A DNA stretch of 64,000 bases from SAR202 cluster bacterium (GTDB taxonomy: Bacteria > Chloroflexota > Dehalococcoidia > Lucifugimonadales > GCA-2719675): assembly GCA_009392295.1 (NCBI GenBank), contig VFGW01000010.1:1-64000 (forward strand). Reading direction: 5' to 3'. The notes beneath the pieces were generated by a model, which worked only from the letters and a program-made list of their open reading frames with translations, was not told where the DNA came from and made no database searches. The position numbers and the translations under genes are program-made. The first letter of the stretch is position 1; the number at the start of each line of letters is the position of its first letter. Shown here in pieces: positions 1 to 8,866 of this stretch.

Positions 1-136
1 ATAAGACTAAATAACAATTATCCTGAATTTGTACTTCGGATATAGATTCAACACAACCACCTGGAGCAATCCTTATTGGATCAACCGTTGTCACAGCAAT
101 TAAATAACGATTATCAATTTTATCCTCTAAGTTCAT
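1..136 (-). CDS. Partial unknown protein, N-terminal 45 residues
   Basis: An open frame starts with ATG at 136 on the minus strand and runs off the window without a stop. The visible residues begin MNLEDKIDNRYLIAVTTV and continue with an Ile-Ala-Pro-Gly-Gly segment, a composition that looks like real coding sequence. No strong Shine-Dalgarno precedes the start. It lies 59 bp downstream of the nrdJ stop on the same strand, so it could be the next gene of the nrdR-nrdJ transcript. I do not recognise the family from this fragment, and the start could lie elsewhere. Confidence 0.5.
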   Translation of the reverse strand, partial: MNLEDKIDNRYLIAVTTVDPIRIAPGGCVESISEVQIQDNCYLVL

Positions 137-195
137 GCGTCAACCAACACAACTCGAAAAATAAACCCATTTTTAGAATTTCTTCTAATCACTTT

Positions 196-2550
196 CTATT
201 CGCATTTATTATATCCACAATCTGCACAACGTAAGCAACCTTCCTGGTGTACTAAAACACCAATAGAACAATCTGGACATGCAAGTTTTTTAACTAAAAC
301 CTCTTCATTAGTATTAGATTCTTTAGGTGCTGTATCAACATTATCATTAGTAAACAAACCAAGTTGTGCAATATCAGATGAAGTATTAACATCTGTTCCT
401 GAATCATTTTTTAATAAGTGTCTACTTAAAACTTGTGCTACAGCATCAGGTGTTGATCTTACCAAGGTACCTTTATCCCAAATTGGTTCATCGGTAATAC
501 CTTGTAAATGTTGTATGATTTGACTTGGTTCAACCCCTGCTCTTAAAGACATAGTAGTTAACCTAGTAATAGCTTCAAGCTGAGCAGATTCAGTACTACC
601 CGCTTTACCTAAAGATGCAAAAACTTCAAAAGGTTTACCTTCTTCATTATAATTGATTGTTACAAATAGATTACCATGTGCAGTCCTGACTCTCTCAGTA
701 ACTCCAGTAAGTACTTTAGGTCTTTGTCTTTCAGTAAGCATCGCTGATACATCTCTAACACTTTCAGAATTTTCTGTATTATTTGATTCGGAAGAATCTT
801 TTTCTTTTCCAGCAGTCAAAACTTCTGCATCTCTGCTCCCAGCTCTATAAACTGTTATCCCTTTGCAGCTTAATTCCCACGCTAAAAGATATGCACTACG
901 CACATCATCTTGTGAAGCAGAATTTGGAAAATTAATTGTTTTTGAAATGGCAGAATCTACACTTTCTTGAAATACGGCTTGCATCCTGACATGCATTTCA
1001 GGAGAAATATCTGAAGAAGTAACAAATAACCTCTTAGCCCAATCAGGAACATCATCTCGTTCTTGTAAAGAACCCCCATCAGCTAAATAATTCAATAATT
1101 CCTGACTATAAAAACCTCCCTCTTTTGCAACCTTTTCAAAACCTTGATCGACATATAACAAGCTCTCTCCACCCAAAATGTTATGTTTGTGATAACAAAG
1201 AGCAAATAAAGGTTCAATCCCACTAGAACATCCAGCTATCATTGAAATAGTTCCTGTTGGAGCAACAGTTAAACGACAAGCATTTCGAACTTCAAAACCC
1301 TCTTCAGAGTCATATTTACTACCTTCAAAAGCAGGAAAAACACCTCTTTCATTTGCTAAGATCTTAGACATTTCATCAGATTCACTACGAATAAATTTCA
1401 TCAATTTTTTACCAATAGCCAATCCTTCTTCAGAATCATAAGCTATATTTAACTGAACTAACATATCAGCAAATCCCATTACCCCCAAACCAATTTTTCG
1501 AGTAGATTTTGTCATAGTTTCAATCTTATCAACGGAATATACATTAGCATCAATAACATTATCTAAAAATCTAGTTGAAACATGAACAACTTCTTTAAGT
1601 CTATCCCAATCTACAGATTTAACATCATTGTCCTCAACAACAAATTTTGTTAAATTAATTGACCCTAAATTGCAAGATTCATATTCTAACAATGGCTGTT
1701 CGCCACAAGGATTAGTCGCGGTCATTCTACCAATATTTAATGTGGGATTGTCAGCATTAACTTTATCTAAAAATATAACACCTGGCTCACCATTACGCCA
1801 AGCTCCTTTAATAACTTTATCAAAAACTAAACTTGCTTCAATTTTATCAACAACTTCACCAGATTCAGGATCACGTAATTCATAAGAAGTTCCACCTTTC
1901 ACAGCCTCCATAAATTCATCACTAACTCCTACAGAAATATTAAAATTATGTATTTGACCTTCTTCTAATTTACATTCAATAAATTCTAAAATATCAGGAT
2001 GATGTACGTCCATAACTGCCATATTAGCACCATCTCTTTTCCCACCCTGAGTAACTAATGTTGAAACTGAAGATAAGTGTCGCAACACAGAAATCGGGCC
2101 ACATGCTTGGCCGTGAGTAGTAGATATAGGACTACCTTTTGGTCTTATTTTTGACAATGCAAAACCTGTACCACCTCCATATTTTTGGACCATAGCTGTT
2201 TCTTTTGCTGTCGTCATTATATCTTCCATACTATCGTCTAAACCCATCACGAAACATGCAGACAACGTACCTGCTCCAGTACCCGCATTCATAATAGTAG
2301 GAGAATTTGGCACAAATTCTAAACTATGCATAATTTCATAAAAACGACTTTGCCAATAATCAAAATCTCCTGTTTCACTATACAAATTTTCAGGCTCTGC
2401 TATTGCACTAGCGACTCTTTCAAACATTTCTTCAGGAGTTTCAATAATTTCTCCATCTGAATTCTTTCTTAAGTACCGTTTTTCCAAAACTATCCTGGAA
2501 TTTTCTGTTAAATTCATTTTCGCTGAATTCAAATGGTCTTTTGTGTACAT
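196..2550 (-). CDS. nrdJ: Adenosylcobalamin-dependent (class II) ribonucleoside-diphosphate reductase
   Basis: Reduces ribonucleotides to deoxyribonucleotides in the cytoplasm using a B12-derived thiyl radical, so it needs no oxygen and no NrdB subunit. The 784-residue product has the class II layout: an N-terminal segment, the ten-stranded barrel with a redox cysteine in LSACF (about C99), the NPCGEQ motif (280-285) followed by CNLG, and the APTGTISMIAG loop. A TSCPD domain occupies about 630-710. The C-terminal tail has CPDC and CADC cysteine pairs that may re-reduce the active site. The ATG at 2550 has a GGAG-type Shine-Dalgarno. It lies 107 bp downstream of nrdR and is probably co-transcribed from the NrdR-controlled promoter near 3290. 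Confidence 0.96.
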   Translation of the reverse strand: MYTKDHLNSAKMNLTENSRIVLEKRYLRKNSDGEIIETPEEMFERVASAIAEPENLYSETGDFDYWQSRFYEIMHSLEFVPNSPTIMNAGTGAGTLSACFVMGLDDSMEDIMTTAKETAMVQKYGGGTGFALSKIRPKGSPISTTHGQACGPISVLRHLSSVSTLVTQGGKRDGANMAVMDVHHPDILEFIECKLEEGQIHNFNISVGVSDEFMEAVKGGTSYELRDPESGEVVDKIEASLVFDKVIKGAWRNGEPGVIFLDKVNADNPTLNIGRMTATNPCGEQPLLEYESCNLGSINLTKFVVEDNDVKSVDWDRLKEVVHVSTRFLDNVIDANVYSVDKIETMTKSTRKIGLGVMGFADMLVQLNIAYDSEEGLAIGKKLMKFIRSESDEMSKILANERGVFPAFEGSKYDSEEGFEVRNACRLTVAPTGTISMIAGCSSGIEPLFALCYHKHNILGGESLLYVDQGFEKVAKEGGFYSQELLNYLADGGSLQERDDVPDWAKRLFVTSSDISPEMHVRMQAVFQESVDSAISKTINFPNSASQDDVRSAYLLAWELSCKGITVYRAGSRDAEVLTAGKEKDSSESNNTENSESVRDVSAMLTERQRPKVLTGVTERVRTAHGNLFVTINYNEEGKPFEVFASLGKAGSTESAQLEAITRLTTMSLRAGVEPSQIIQHLQGITDEPIWDKGTLVRSTPDAVAQVLSRHLLKNDSGTDVNTSSDIAQLGLFTNDNVDTAPKESNTNEEVLVKKLACPDCSIGVLVHQEGCLRCADCGYNKCE

Positions 2551-2657
2551 TAATACTCTCCTTACTCTTATCCTACATTATCTAATTTTGCTGATTATTA
2601 AAACTTAATTTGGTTAAATTAAAAAGTCTGTTTCACATCTAAATTATTTACAATTTC

Positions 2658-3218
2658 TTAAGTAGTTGGCGTAGATTCCTTCCTCGGTCTACCACGCCTC
2701 CTAATCCCCTTATTCCCCAATGAAGTATCTGGCAAAAATGAAAGCTGATTCTCCATCTCTGAATCAATTGGTTCGGGATGTAATAAAGCATCTATTTCGT
2801 TTTTAAATGTTTCAATATCTTGAAAACTTCTATATACACTAGCGTACCTAATATACGCTACTCTATCTAGTTTACGTAAATGGTCCATAACCATATCACC
2901 AATTATTTTAGAAGAAACTTCAGATCTCCCAGAATTCATAATTTCATCTTCTATTTCTTTCCCAATCTTCTCTATAGTCTTAACAGGTAATGGGCGTTTT
3001 GCACATGCACTAAACAAACTGTCTAATAATTTCCCCGTATTTAAACCTTCCCTACGTTGATCTTTCTTAACCACCTGAAAAATCCTAGTTTGAACTCTTT
3101 CATAAGTAGTAAATCTTCTTACACAAGCTGAACATTCTCTACGTCTACGAATTTCATTTCCAGAATCTCTAGAATCAACAACTCTAATATCTTCATGCCT
3201 ACAATAAGGACAAATCAA
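2658..3218 (-). CDS. nrdR: Transcriptional repressor NrdR with AT-hook-like tail
   Basis: ATP/dATP-sensing repressor of ribonucleotide reductase genes. The N-terminal zinc ribbon has C3, C6, C29 and C32, with the basic stretch RRRREC before the second pair. An ATP-cone domain covers about residues 49-139. The family is usually 150-160 residues; this one has 186 because of a C-terminal extension ending in an AT-hook-like RRRGRPRK (173-180). The start is TTG (3218), chosen because residue 3 must be the first zinc cysteine; an upstream GGAT is a weak ribosome site. It is first in the transcript with nrdJ, and its own promoter carries an NrdR box, implying autoregulation. Confidence 0.95.
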   Translation of the reverse strand: MICPYCRHEDIRVVDSRDSGNEIRRRRECSACVRRFTTYERVQTRIFQVVKKDQRREGLNTGKLLDSLFSACAKRPLPVKTIEKIGKEIEDEIMNSGRSEVSSKIIGDMVMDHLRKLDRVAYIRYASVYRSFQDIETFKNEIDALLHPEPIDSEMENQLSFLPDTSLGNKGIRRRGRPRKESTPTT

Positions 3219-3277
3219 TGGACTATCCAGACGGTTTAATTAAAGAAAATACATACAACAATTCGTATGAAATTAAG

Positions 3278-3306
3278 ACAATAGCACTATATATTGTGTG
3301 CGTCAA
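3278..3306 (-). promoter_or_regulatory. nrdR-nrdJ promoter with NrdR box in the spacer
   Basis: On the minus strand, TTGACG (3301-3306) and TATTGT (3278-3283) are separated by exactly 17 bp. Bases 3284-3299 of that spacer read acacaatatatagtgc, which matches the known NrdR-box consensus acaCwAtATaTwgtgt at 15 of 16 positions. A weaker, partly palindromic copy lies at 3253-3268, 31 bp downstream, the spacing typical of paired NrdR boxes. NrdR bound here would block RNA polymerase directly. The box match is seen in the sequence; the regulation is inference from the family. Confidence 0.85.
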
Positions 3307-3428
3307 CACATTTATTCGCAATTTTAATTGTATTATTTCAAAATTTAATGAGATAAAAAGACGAAAAGATTTTTAATAGAGACAAAACATAGTAATGAAA
3401 AATAAAAGAACTTTTTATGATAAGAAAA

Positions 3429-3767
3429 TTATATCTTTTCTTTGATTCTTGCCTTCTTACCTGAAAGACCTCTTAAGTAGCCCAATCTAGCTCGACGCAC
3501 TTTACCTTTTTTAACAACTTCAAGAGATTTAATCAATGGAGAATATGTCAAAAATGTTCGCTCAACACCAACATCATTCGAAACTCTTCTTACTGTAAAT
3601 GAAGAACCGTTTCCATTGCCTCTTTTGCGAATAACAACACCTTGGAAAGCCTGCTCTCTTTCACGCTCACCTTCCTTAATAGTGATATTTACACGAACGG
3701 TATCTCCAGAACTAAAATCCTGAATATTCGAATTATTTTCTAACACCAACAAATCATGTGCGTCCAA
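3429..3767 (-). CDS. rplS: 50S ribosomal protein L19
   Basis: Large-subunit protein at the 30S-50S interface. The product shows the L19 core: [14 protein letters not shown], then [25 protein letters not shown], and the basic end [21 protein letters not shown] place the start at TTG 3767, giving 112 residues, because GGGAG lies 6-7 bases upstream and this fits the normal family length. A longer GTG-initiated frame (to 3794) would add nine untypical residues. It follows trmD on the same strand, as in the widespread rpsP-rimM-trmD-rplS cluster, although rpsP and rimM are not here. Confidence 0.95.
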   Translation of the reverse strand: MDAHDLLVLENNSNIQDFSSGDTVRVNITIKEGEREREQAFQGVVIRKRGNGNGSSFTVRRVSNDVGVERTFLTYSPLIKSLEVVKKGKVRRARLGYLRGLSGKKARIKEKI

Positions 3768-3903
3768 ATTAAATCTCCCAAAAATACAAAACACAATATT
3801 ATGGATAAACTTGATAGTTTTTTATTTGATAAATCAAATCAGTAAATATAATTATGGACTGAATTTACCAATCACGCAAGAAGTATAACGATTTTAATTT
3901 AGT

Positions 3904-4662
3904 TTATTCCTGTTTATATTTCTTAGATTTTATAGAATCAATTATTTTTTGGTCTTCTTGAGTTAAAGAAATATCATTAATTAGATCTGGCCTTAAATGA
4001 AAAGTTTTGATTATCGATTCTCTGCGTTGCCATTTCAATATTTCCTTGTGATTTCCTGAAAGTAATTCTTTAGGCACTTCCCAATCGCGAAATTTGGATG
4101 GGCGAGTATATTGAGGATGCTGTAATAAACCACTAGTAAAAGAATCTTTTTCTATTGATTCCTTAGACCCAACTACTCCTTCGACCAATCTTGCAACAGA
4201 CTCAATAATTGCCATAGCAGCAACTTCGCCTCCTGAAAGAATAAAATCGCCCAAGCTAATTTCTTCAGTTACCAAATGTTTACTAACCCTATCATCTACA
4301 CCTCCATAACGACCACAAATCAAAATTAAAGATTTATTTGCTGATAACTTTTCAACTAATTTTTGGTCTAATTTCTTCCCCTGTGGTGTAAGTAAAATAA
4401 CTGGAACATCAGCCGAAGAAGTATCAAAAAAATTAGTTTTTATTGCTTCAACACCTTTAAAAATTGGTTCTGGTTTCATAATCATGCCTGCACCACCACC
4501 AAAAGAATAATCATCTATATTTTTATGCTTATCATCTGAATAATCTCTAATATCATGCTGATATATTTCAATTTTATTTTTTTCTATTGCCTTTTTTAAC
4601 AATCCAGTCTCAACAAAACTAGAAAAAATTTCAGGAAAAATTGTCAAAATATGAAATATCAT
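3904..4662 (-). CDS. trmD: tRNA (guanine-N1)-methyltransferase
   Basis: Methylates G37 next to the anticodon of tRNAs reading CNN codons, preventing frameshifting. The 252-residue product has the SPOUT deep-knot features of TrmD: the N-terminal FHILTIFPEIF, the glycine-rich YSFGGGAGMIMKPEP (about 53-67), the knot ICGRYGGVDDRV, and EISLGDFILSGGE with catalytic Asp. The C-terminal domain has LLQHPQYTRP and the WQRRESI segment. Length is standard. It starts 11 bp after the MogA-like gene stops and lies upstream of rplS, so the three are likely one transcript. Confidence 0.97.
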   Translation of the reverse strand: MIFHILTIFPEIFSSFVETGLLKKAIEKNKIEIYQHDIRDYSDDKHKNIDDYSFGGGAGMIMKPEPIFKGVEAIKTNFFDTSSADVPVILLTPQGKKLDQKLVEKLSANKSLILICGRYGGVDDRVSKHLVTEEISLGDFILSGGEVAAMAIIESVARLVEGVVGSKESIEKDSFTSGLLQHPQYTRPSKFRDWEVPKELLSGNHKEILKWQRRESIIKTFHLRPDLINDISLTQEDQKIIDSIKSKKYKQE

Positions 4663-4673
4663 TTTAAAAAATA

Positions 4674-5156
4674 TTACTCATGCAAGGTACGTCCACTAAT
4701 CATTTCAACTGCATGACCAATTACAGAAATAATCGAATCTAAACATTCTAAAACAGCTTTTGGACTTCCTGGCAAATTCACAATCAAACAATTCTTTCTT
4801 AATCCAGCTATTCCTCTACTAAGTATTGATGTGTCTGCATTTTTTCTAGTTTCAATACGCATAGCCTCCGAAATACCAGGAATCTCTAAATCTAAAATTT
4901 TTTTTGTAGCTTCAGGAGTGCAATCTCTCGGGCCTAAACCTGTACCTCCTGTCGTAAAAATTACATCTATTTTTTCATCATCAGACAATTGAATCAATAT
5001 TTCCTCAATTTTTTTCTTATCATCAGAAATAATACCTCGATAAACTTCATCAAAACCTTGCTTCCTAATATTTTCACTCAACATATCTCCGCTAACATCC
5101 TGATTATCTCCAGAAGAGCGAGAATCACTTATTGTCAAAATTGCAACTGAAACCAC
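4674..5156 (-). CDS. mogA: Molybdopterin adenylyltransferase / MoaB-type protein
   Basis: Single-domain MogA/MoaB family member that adenylylates molybdopterin before metal insertion. The signature TTGGTGLGPRDCTPEAT (about 69-85) and the later LPGSPKAV segment form the molybdopterin-binding site. The 160-residue length fits MogA/MoaB rather than the multidomain MoeA. Start is GTG at 5156 with AAGGG about nine bases upstream. It leads the trmD-rplS run and is divergent from rsmH. MogA and MoaB are not reliably separated by eye, so the symbol is the looser part of the call. Other cofactor genes here are moaC (in a fusion) and a MobA-like gene. Confidence 0.88.
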   Translation of the reverse strand: MVSVAILTISDSRSSGDNQDVSGDMLSENIRKQGFDEVYRGIISDDKKKIEEILIQLSDDEKIDVIFTTGGTGLGPRDCTPEATKKILDLEIPGISEAMRIETRKNADTSILSRGIAGLRKNCLIVNLPGSPKAVLECLDSIISVIGHAVEMISGRTLHE

Positions 5157-5273
5157 AGTAAATTTCCCTTTGTAAAATTTGAAAAGTTTTTAAACAATTT
5201 TTTAAAAAAGTCAAAAACTACATATAAAATCACCTTGCGCCGAATATAAAATCTCTGTCAAACTTCATACATC

Positions 5274-5306
5274 AACACAGTGTATCACGTTTCATATGAC
5301 TGTGTT
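5274..5306. repeat. 8-bp inverted repeat between divergent mogA and rsmH
   Basis: AACACAGT (5274-5281) and ACTGTGTT (5299-5306) are perfect inverted copies separated by 17 bp in the 210-bp gap between the divergent genes. It could be an operator or a 5'-UTR hairpin. No confident -35/-10 pair was found around it. Confidence 0.4.
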
Positions 5307-5366
5307 TTGTACATAAACATAAGTAAGTAATAAATTAATAATTAAGGGAGTAACCTAGCTGGAGCT

Positions 5367-6296
5367 ATGAAAATAGAACATGTTCCAGTAATGAAAAAAG
5401 AGATCGGTTCAGCTCTAAGCGTTATTAAAAACGGAATATACCTGGACTGCACAATTGGGGAAGGTGGACACGCTTTATCTTTACTAGAGTCCGATAATTC
5501 TCCAAAAAAAATTCTAGGAATAGACCTCGATAAATTTATACTTAAAACTACTAGAGAAAGGTTAAAAAATTATAAAAACAAGGTGTGTTTATCACATGGC
5601 AATTTTGCTAACCTTAAGACAATTATTGCCAAAATGGGTTATGAAAAAGTAACCGGAATTTTATTTGATCTAGGCTTATCTTCTTTTCAAATTGAAAAAC
5701 CAAACAGAGGTTTTAGTTTTGGAAAGACTGAAAAATTAGATATGAGATTCAACACAAACCAAATAATAGATGCTGGAAAAATTGTTAATAGCTATCCAGA
5801 GTCTCGTCTAAAAGAAGTAATCTTTAAGTTCGGGGAGGAACCAAAAGCCAAAAAAATTGCTAACGCAATAGTACAAAACAGGCCTATAGAAGATACATAC
5901 ACACTATCTGAAATAATTAAAAAAGCAATTGGTAAACAACAAAATAGTAGAAAGGGGATCAACCCAGCAACTAAATCATTTCAAGCAATCAGAATCGAAG
6001 TAAATCAAGAATTTAGCAATATTCAATCAGGTTTAAATCAGGCAATTGAAGTTCTTGACAAATCAGGGATCATAGCTGTGATTAGTTATCATTCTCTAGA
6101 GGACAGGATTGTAAAAAACATACTTCGTAATGCCTCAAAAAACTGTATCTGTCCTGATCAAATCCCGAAATGTATTTGCCAACATAAAGCAACAGTTAAG
6201 CTAGTATCCAACAAAGTAATTAAACCAAGTGAAAAAGAAATAAAAGAAAACCCAAGAAGCAGAAGTGCGAAGTTAAGGCTCGCAAAGAAATTGTAA
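5367..6296 (+). CDS. rsmH: 16S rRNA (cytosine-1402-N4)-methyltransferase
   Basis: Methylates N4 of C1402 in the 16S rRNA P site with S-adenosylmethionine. The 309-residue protein matches RsmH/MraW in length and order: HVPVMKKEI at the N-terminus, the SAM loop LDCTIGEGGHA (about 27-37), GILFDLGLSSFQ, KSFQAIRIEVN, and the VISYHSLEDRIVKN motif. A cysteine-rich insert NCICPDQIPKCIC near 257-270 could bind a metal. It is the first gene of a division cluster with ftsA and ftsZ, ending 17 bp before the likely ftsA start. The usual mraZ, ftsL, ftsI and mur genes of a dcw cluster are absent. Confidence 0.96.
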   Translation: MKIEHVPVMKKEIGSALSVIKNGIYLDCTIGEGGHALSLLESDNSPKKILGIDLDKFILKTTRERLKNYKNKVCLSHGNFANLKTIIAKMGYEKVTGILFDLGLSSFQIEKPNRGFSFGKTEKLDMRFNTNQIIDAGKIVNSYPESRLKEVIFKFGEEPKAKKIANAIVQNRPIEDTYTLSEIIKKAIGKQQNSRKGINPATKSFQAIRIEVNQEFSNIQSGLNQAIEVLDKSGIIAVISYHSLEDRIVKNILRNASKNCICPDQIPKCICQHKATVKLVSNKVIKPSEKEIKENPRSRSAKLRLAKKL

Positions 6297-6313
6297 AAAT
6301 GGAGTTAAATAAG

Positions 6314-7549
6314 ATGCAAAAACATAACAACATAATCAACGCAATAGACGTTGGTACATCAAAAATATGCATCTTAAGTGCTGAACAATTATCTGAAAAA
6401 CACACACAAATTATAGGGTTTAGTAGTGTGGAAACTAATGGATTAGATAAAGGAAACGTATCAGATCAGGAAGCAATTACTTTAGGGATAGCAAAAGTAA
6501 AATCTAACCTAGAGAATGCCACTGGTATGCCTATAACAAATGCTTACTCAAATATTTCTGGCTCTCATATAGAAATTAAGGCTATATCTAATTCTCAAGG
6601 AAACAAGCTAGAAAACAAAATCATTACCCCTGAAGATCTCTTTATATACAAACAAAATATCGGTCAAAAACATAAAGTGTTAGACCAAGAAAAAGTCATT
6701 ATTGAAAATTTAAACACAAAATATAAAATTGACAATTCCTTTGAAATCAAAAATCCTACTGGAATGCATCGCAGCAATATGGAATCTGTTAACAAAGTTA
6801 TTACTGGTGAAGTAAAAATCACAAATAAACTAGAAGGATCTATTAAAGATGCAGGAATAAAAACCCTAGATTTTGTATCCAGCATATCTGCTAGTGGAGA
6901 AGCAAATTTACTTGAATCTGAAAAATCCGGTCAAACAATTGTAATTGATATAGGTGCAGGCGTCACAGACATAGGTGTTTACAATTATGGAGATTTAGAG
7001 TTCGTAAAAACTCTTCCTGTTGGAGGTATGAATTTCAGTAAAGACATATCTTTTGTTACAGGTATATCAATAAAAAATGCAGAAGAATTAAAACTGAAAT
7101 ATGGCTCTGCTCAATGGGATATTACTAACTCTGACACTGTCAATTCAACCAATGAAGAAACTGGAGATCCAATCGTAATTGATATTCGAGACATAATTTT
7201 ACTTACTAGAGAAAGAGCAATGGAATTATCCCAACTAATTCGAGTTTCTTTAGAAAAGATATATGAAGAAAACAATGATGTTCAATTCATTTTGACTGGC
7301 GGGGGTGCGAATTTACCAGGATTAACTAATCTATTATCAAAGAATTTCTGTTCACCAGTACGAATCGGCCAACCTAATATATCAAGCCGAAAATTTAAAG
7401 ATATGTTGAATGATAAAAAGTACTCAACTTTAATTGGTACATTATGTTTAGCAAATAAAAATTTAACATCTGATCACGTAAATTATAATCACCTAGAAAA
7501 TCAAAACTTACAATTGTCAAAAAATATTTTTAGCAAATTGTTGCCTTAA
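6314..7549 (+). CDS. ftsA: Cell division protein FtsA
   Basis: Actin-fold ATPase that tethers FtsZ filaments to the membrane. Visible features are the N-terminal phosphate loop NAIDVGTSKICIL, the FtsA-specific 1C subdomain (about 80-165, including an NPTGMHRSNME segment), the second phosphate motif VIDIGAGVTDIGVY, and the adenosine motif ILTGGGANLPG. The C-terminus, LSKNIFSKLLP, is a plausible short amphipathic membrane-targeting helix. I choose ATG 6314 because GGAG (6301-6304) sits nine bases upstream; an in-frame ATG at 6299 has no ribosome site. It lies between rsmH and ftsZ in one operon. Confidence 0.93.
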   Translation: MQKHNNIINAIDVGTSKICILSAEQLSEKHTQIIGFSSVETNGLDKGNVSDQEAITLGIAKVKSNLENATGMPITNAYSNISGSHIEIKAISNSQGNKLENKIITPEDLFIYKQNIGQKHKVLDQEKVIIENLNTKYKIDNSFEIKNPTGMHRSNMESVNKVITGEVKITNKLEGSIKDAGIKTLDFVSSISASGEANLLESEKSGQTIVIDIGAGVTDIGVYNYGDLEFVKTLPVGGMNFSKDISFVTGISIKNAEELKLKYGSAQWDITNSDTVNSTNEETGDPIVIDIRDIILLTRERAMELSQLIRVSLEKIYEENNDVQFILTGGGANLPGLTNLLSKNFCSPVRIGQPNISSRKFKDMLNDKKYSTLIGTLCLANKNLTSDHVNYNHLENQNLQLSKNIFSKLLP

Positions 7550-7587
7550 ATTCAAATTTATCAATTATTAAAAGGGAGTAAGAGATA

Positions 7588-8706
7588 ATGGTAATTAACA
7601 ATCCAGAGCCTAATAAACAAGCAAAAATTAAAGTAGTGGGAGTAGGTGGAGGAGGATCTAATGCAGTTTCAAGGATGTATAAAGAAAGAATTCCAGGAAT
7701 TGAATATCATGTAGTTAATACAGATACTCAAGCACTCATAACTTCTGATGTCCAAATGCGTACAAGTATTGGAGACATTCTAACAGAAGGTAAAGGTGTT
7801 GGAGGAAATCCTGAAATCGGCATGAAAGCTGCTGAAGAAAGTAAAGAAGAACTTGCTGAAACTTTCAGTGAATGTGACATGGTATTTGTTGCCGCCGGAA
7901 TGGGTGGTGGTACTGGTACAGGAGCAGCTCCTGTAATTGCAGAAGTGGTAAAAAATACTGGTGCATTAACAGTAGGGGTAGTCACAACTCCATTTTCGTT
8001 CGAAGGATCAAGAAGAATGAAAAATGCTGAAGAAGGTATTCAAAAATTAGCAAAAAACGTTGATACACTTCTAATCATTCCTAATGATAGATTACAAGTA
8101 GTTTGCAAAGAAGAAATGACAACCTCTAACGCTTTCAAAATGGCTGATGACGTACTTCGTCTTGGAGTCCAATCTATAGCTGAATTAATAACTGTTCCTG
8201 GTGAAATAAACTTAGATTTTGCTGATGTTCAGGCTATCATGAAAGATGCTGGACCTGCTTGGATGTCAATTGGTTATGGTGTAGGCGAAAATCGTTCAAG
8301 AGATGCCGCTCATCAAGCAATTTCAAATCCTTTATTAGAAGTTTCAATTGATGGAGCTACAGGTGTGCTTTTCAACATTACAGGTGGTAGCGACTTAAAA
8401 CTTTCAGAGCTCCACGAAGCTGCAGAAGTTCTACAAGAGGTTGTCGACCCTAACTGTAATATCATATTTGGAATGACAACTGATCCTAGAATGGAAAATG
8501 AAATAAAATTAACTGTTATTGCAACAGGATTTGCTGCAGCAGGAAATCCTATTAGTGATGACTATGATAATGACTTACAGGAACTACTTGAAACAGCTGA
8601 TGAAGTAAGTGAACAAGAAAAACAATTGAAATTCAGTGACATTGATTTGCCACCATTTCTAAGAAGAATTTCTAGGTATAAAAATCAAACTTCTACCACA
8701 AAATAA
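7588..8706 (+). CDS. ftsZ: Cell division GTPase FtsZ
   Basis: Tubulin homologue that forms the division ring. The 372-residue product has the nucleotide-binding GVGGGGSNAV (about 18-27), the tubulin signature GMGGGTGTGAAPVIAEV, the NTDTQAL loop, and the synergy-loop region with NLDFADVQAIM that completes GTP hydrolysis in the neighbouring subunit. After a variable acidic linker, the tail DIDLPPFLRRISR is a conserved C-terminal peptide for binding FtsA. A GGGAG ribosome site precedes the ATG. A strong hairpin follows the stop, ending the rsmH-ftsA-ftsZ operon. Confidence 0.98.
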   Translation: MVINNPEPNKQAKIKVVGVGGGGSNAVSRMYKERIPGIEYHVVNTDTQALITSDVQMRTSIGDILTEGKGVGGNPEIGMKAAEESKEELAETFSECDMVFVAAGMGGGTGTGAAPVIAEVVKNTGALTVGVVTTPFSFEGSRRMKNAEEGIQKLAKNVDTLLIIPNDRLQVVCKEEMTTSNAFKMADDVLRLGVQSIAELITVPGEINLDFADVQAIMKDAGPAWMSIGYGVGENRSRDAAHQAISNPLLEVSIDGATGVLFNITGGSDLKLSELHEAAEVLQEVVDPNCNIIFGMTTDPRMENEIKLTVIATGFAAAGNPISDDYDNDLQELLETADEVSEQEKQLKFSDIDLPPFLRRISRYKNQTSTTK

Positions 8707-8730
8707 CCTTCAAATTTAGCTCTTATTCCT

Positions 8731-8780
8731 AATAATGGAAACTAGTTGCTTTAATGTTACTAGTTTCCATTATTAATTTT
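8731..8780 (+). terminator. Rho-independent-type terminator after ftsZ
   Basis: A perfect 16-bp stem (8731-8746 with 8759-8774) encloses a 12-base loop and is followed by AATTTTATT. The stem is AT-rich, so its strength comes from length rather than GC content. It sits 24 bp after the ftsZ stop and separates the division operon from priA. Confidence 0.8.
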
Positions 8781-8866
8781 ATTGAGGATTAATATATAAT
8801 TCTTCCCTAAACAATTTGACTGTTATGCTAGGATTTAAAAAGCATTCAAAGTTTTAGGTGGAAAAG

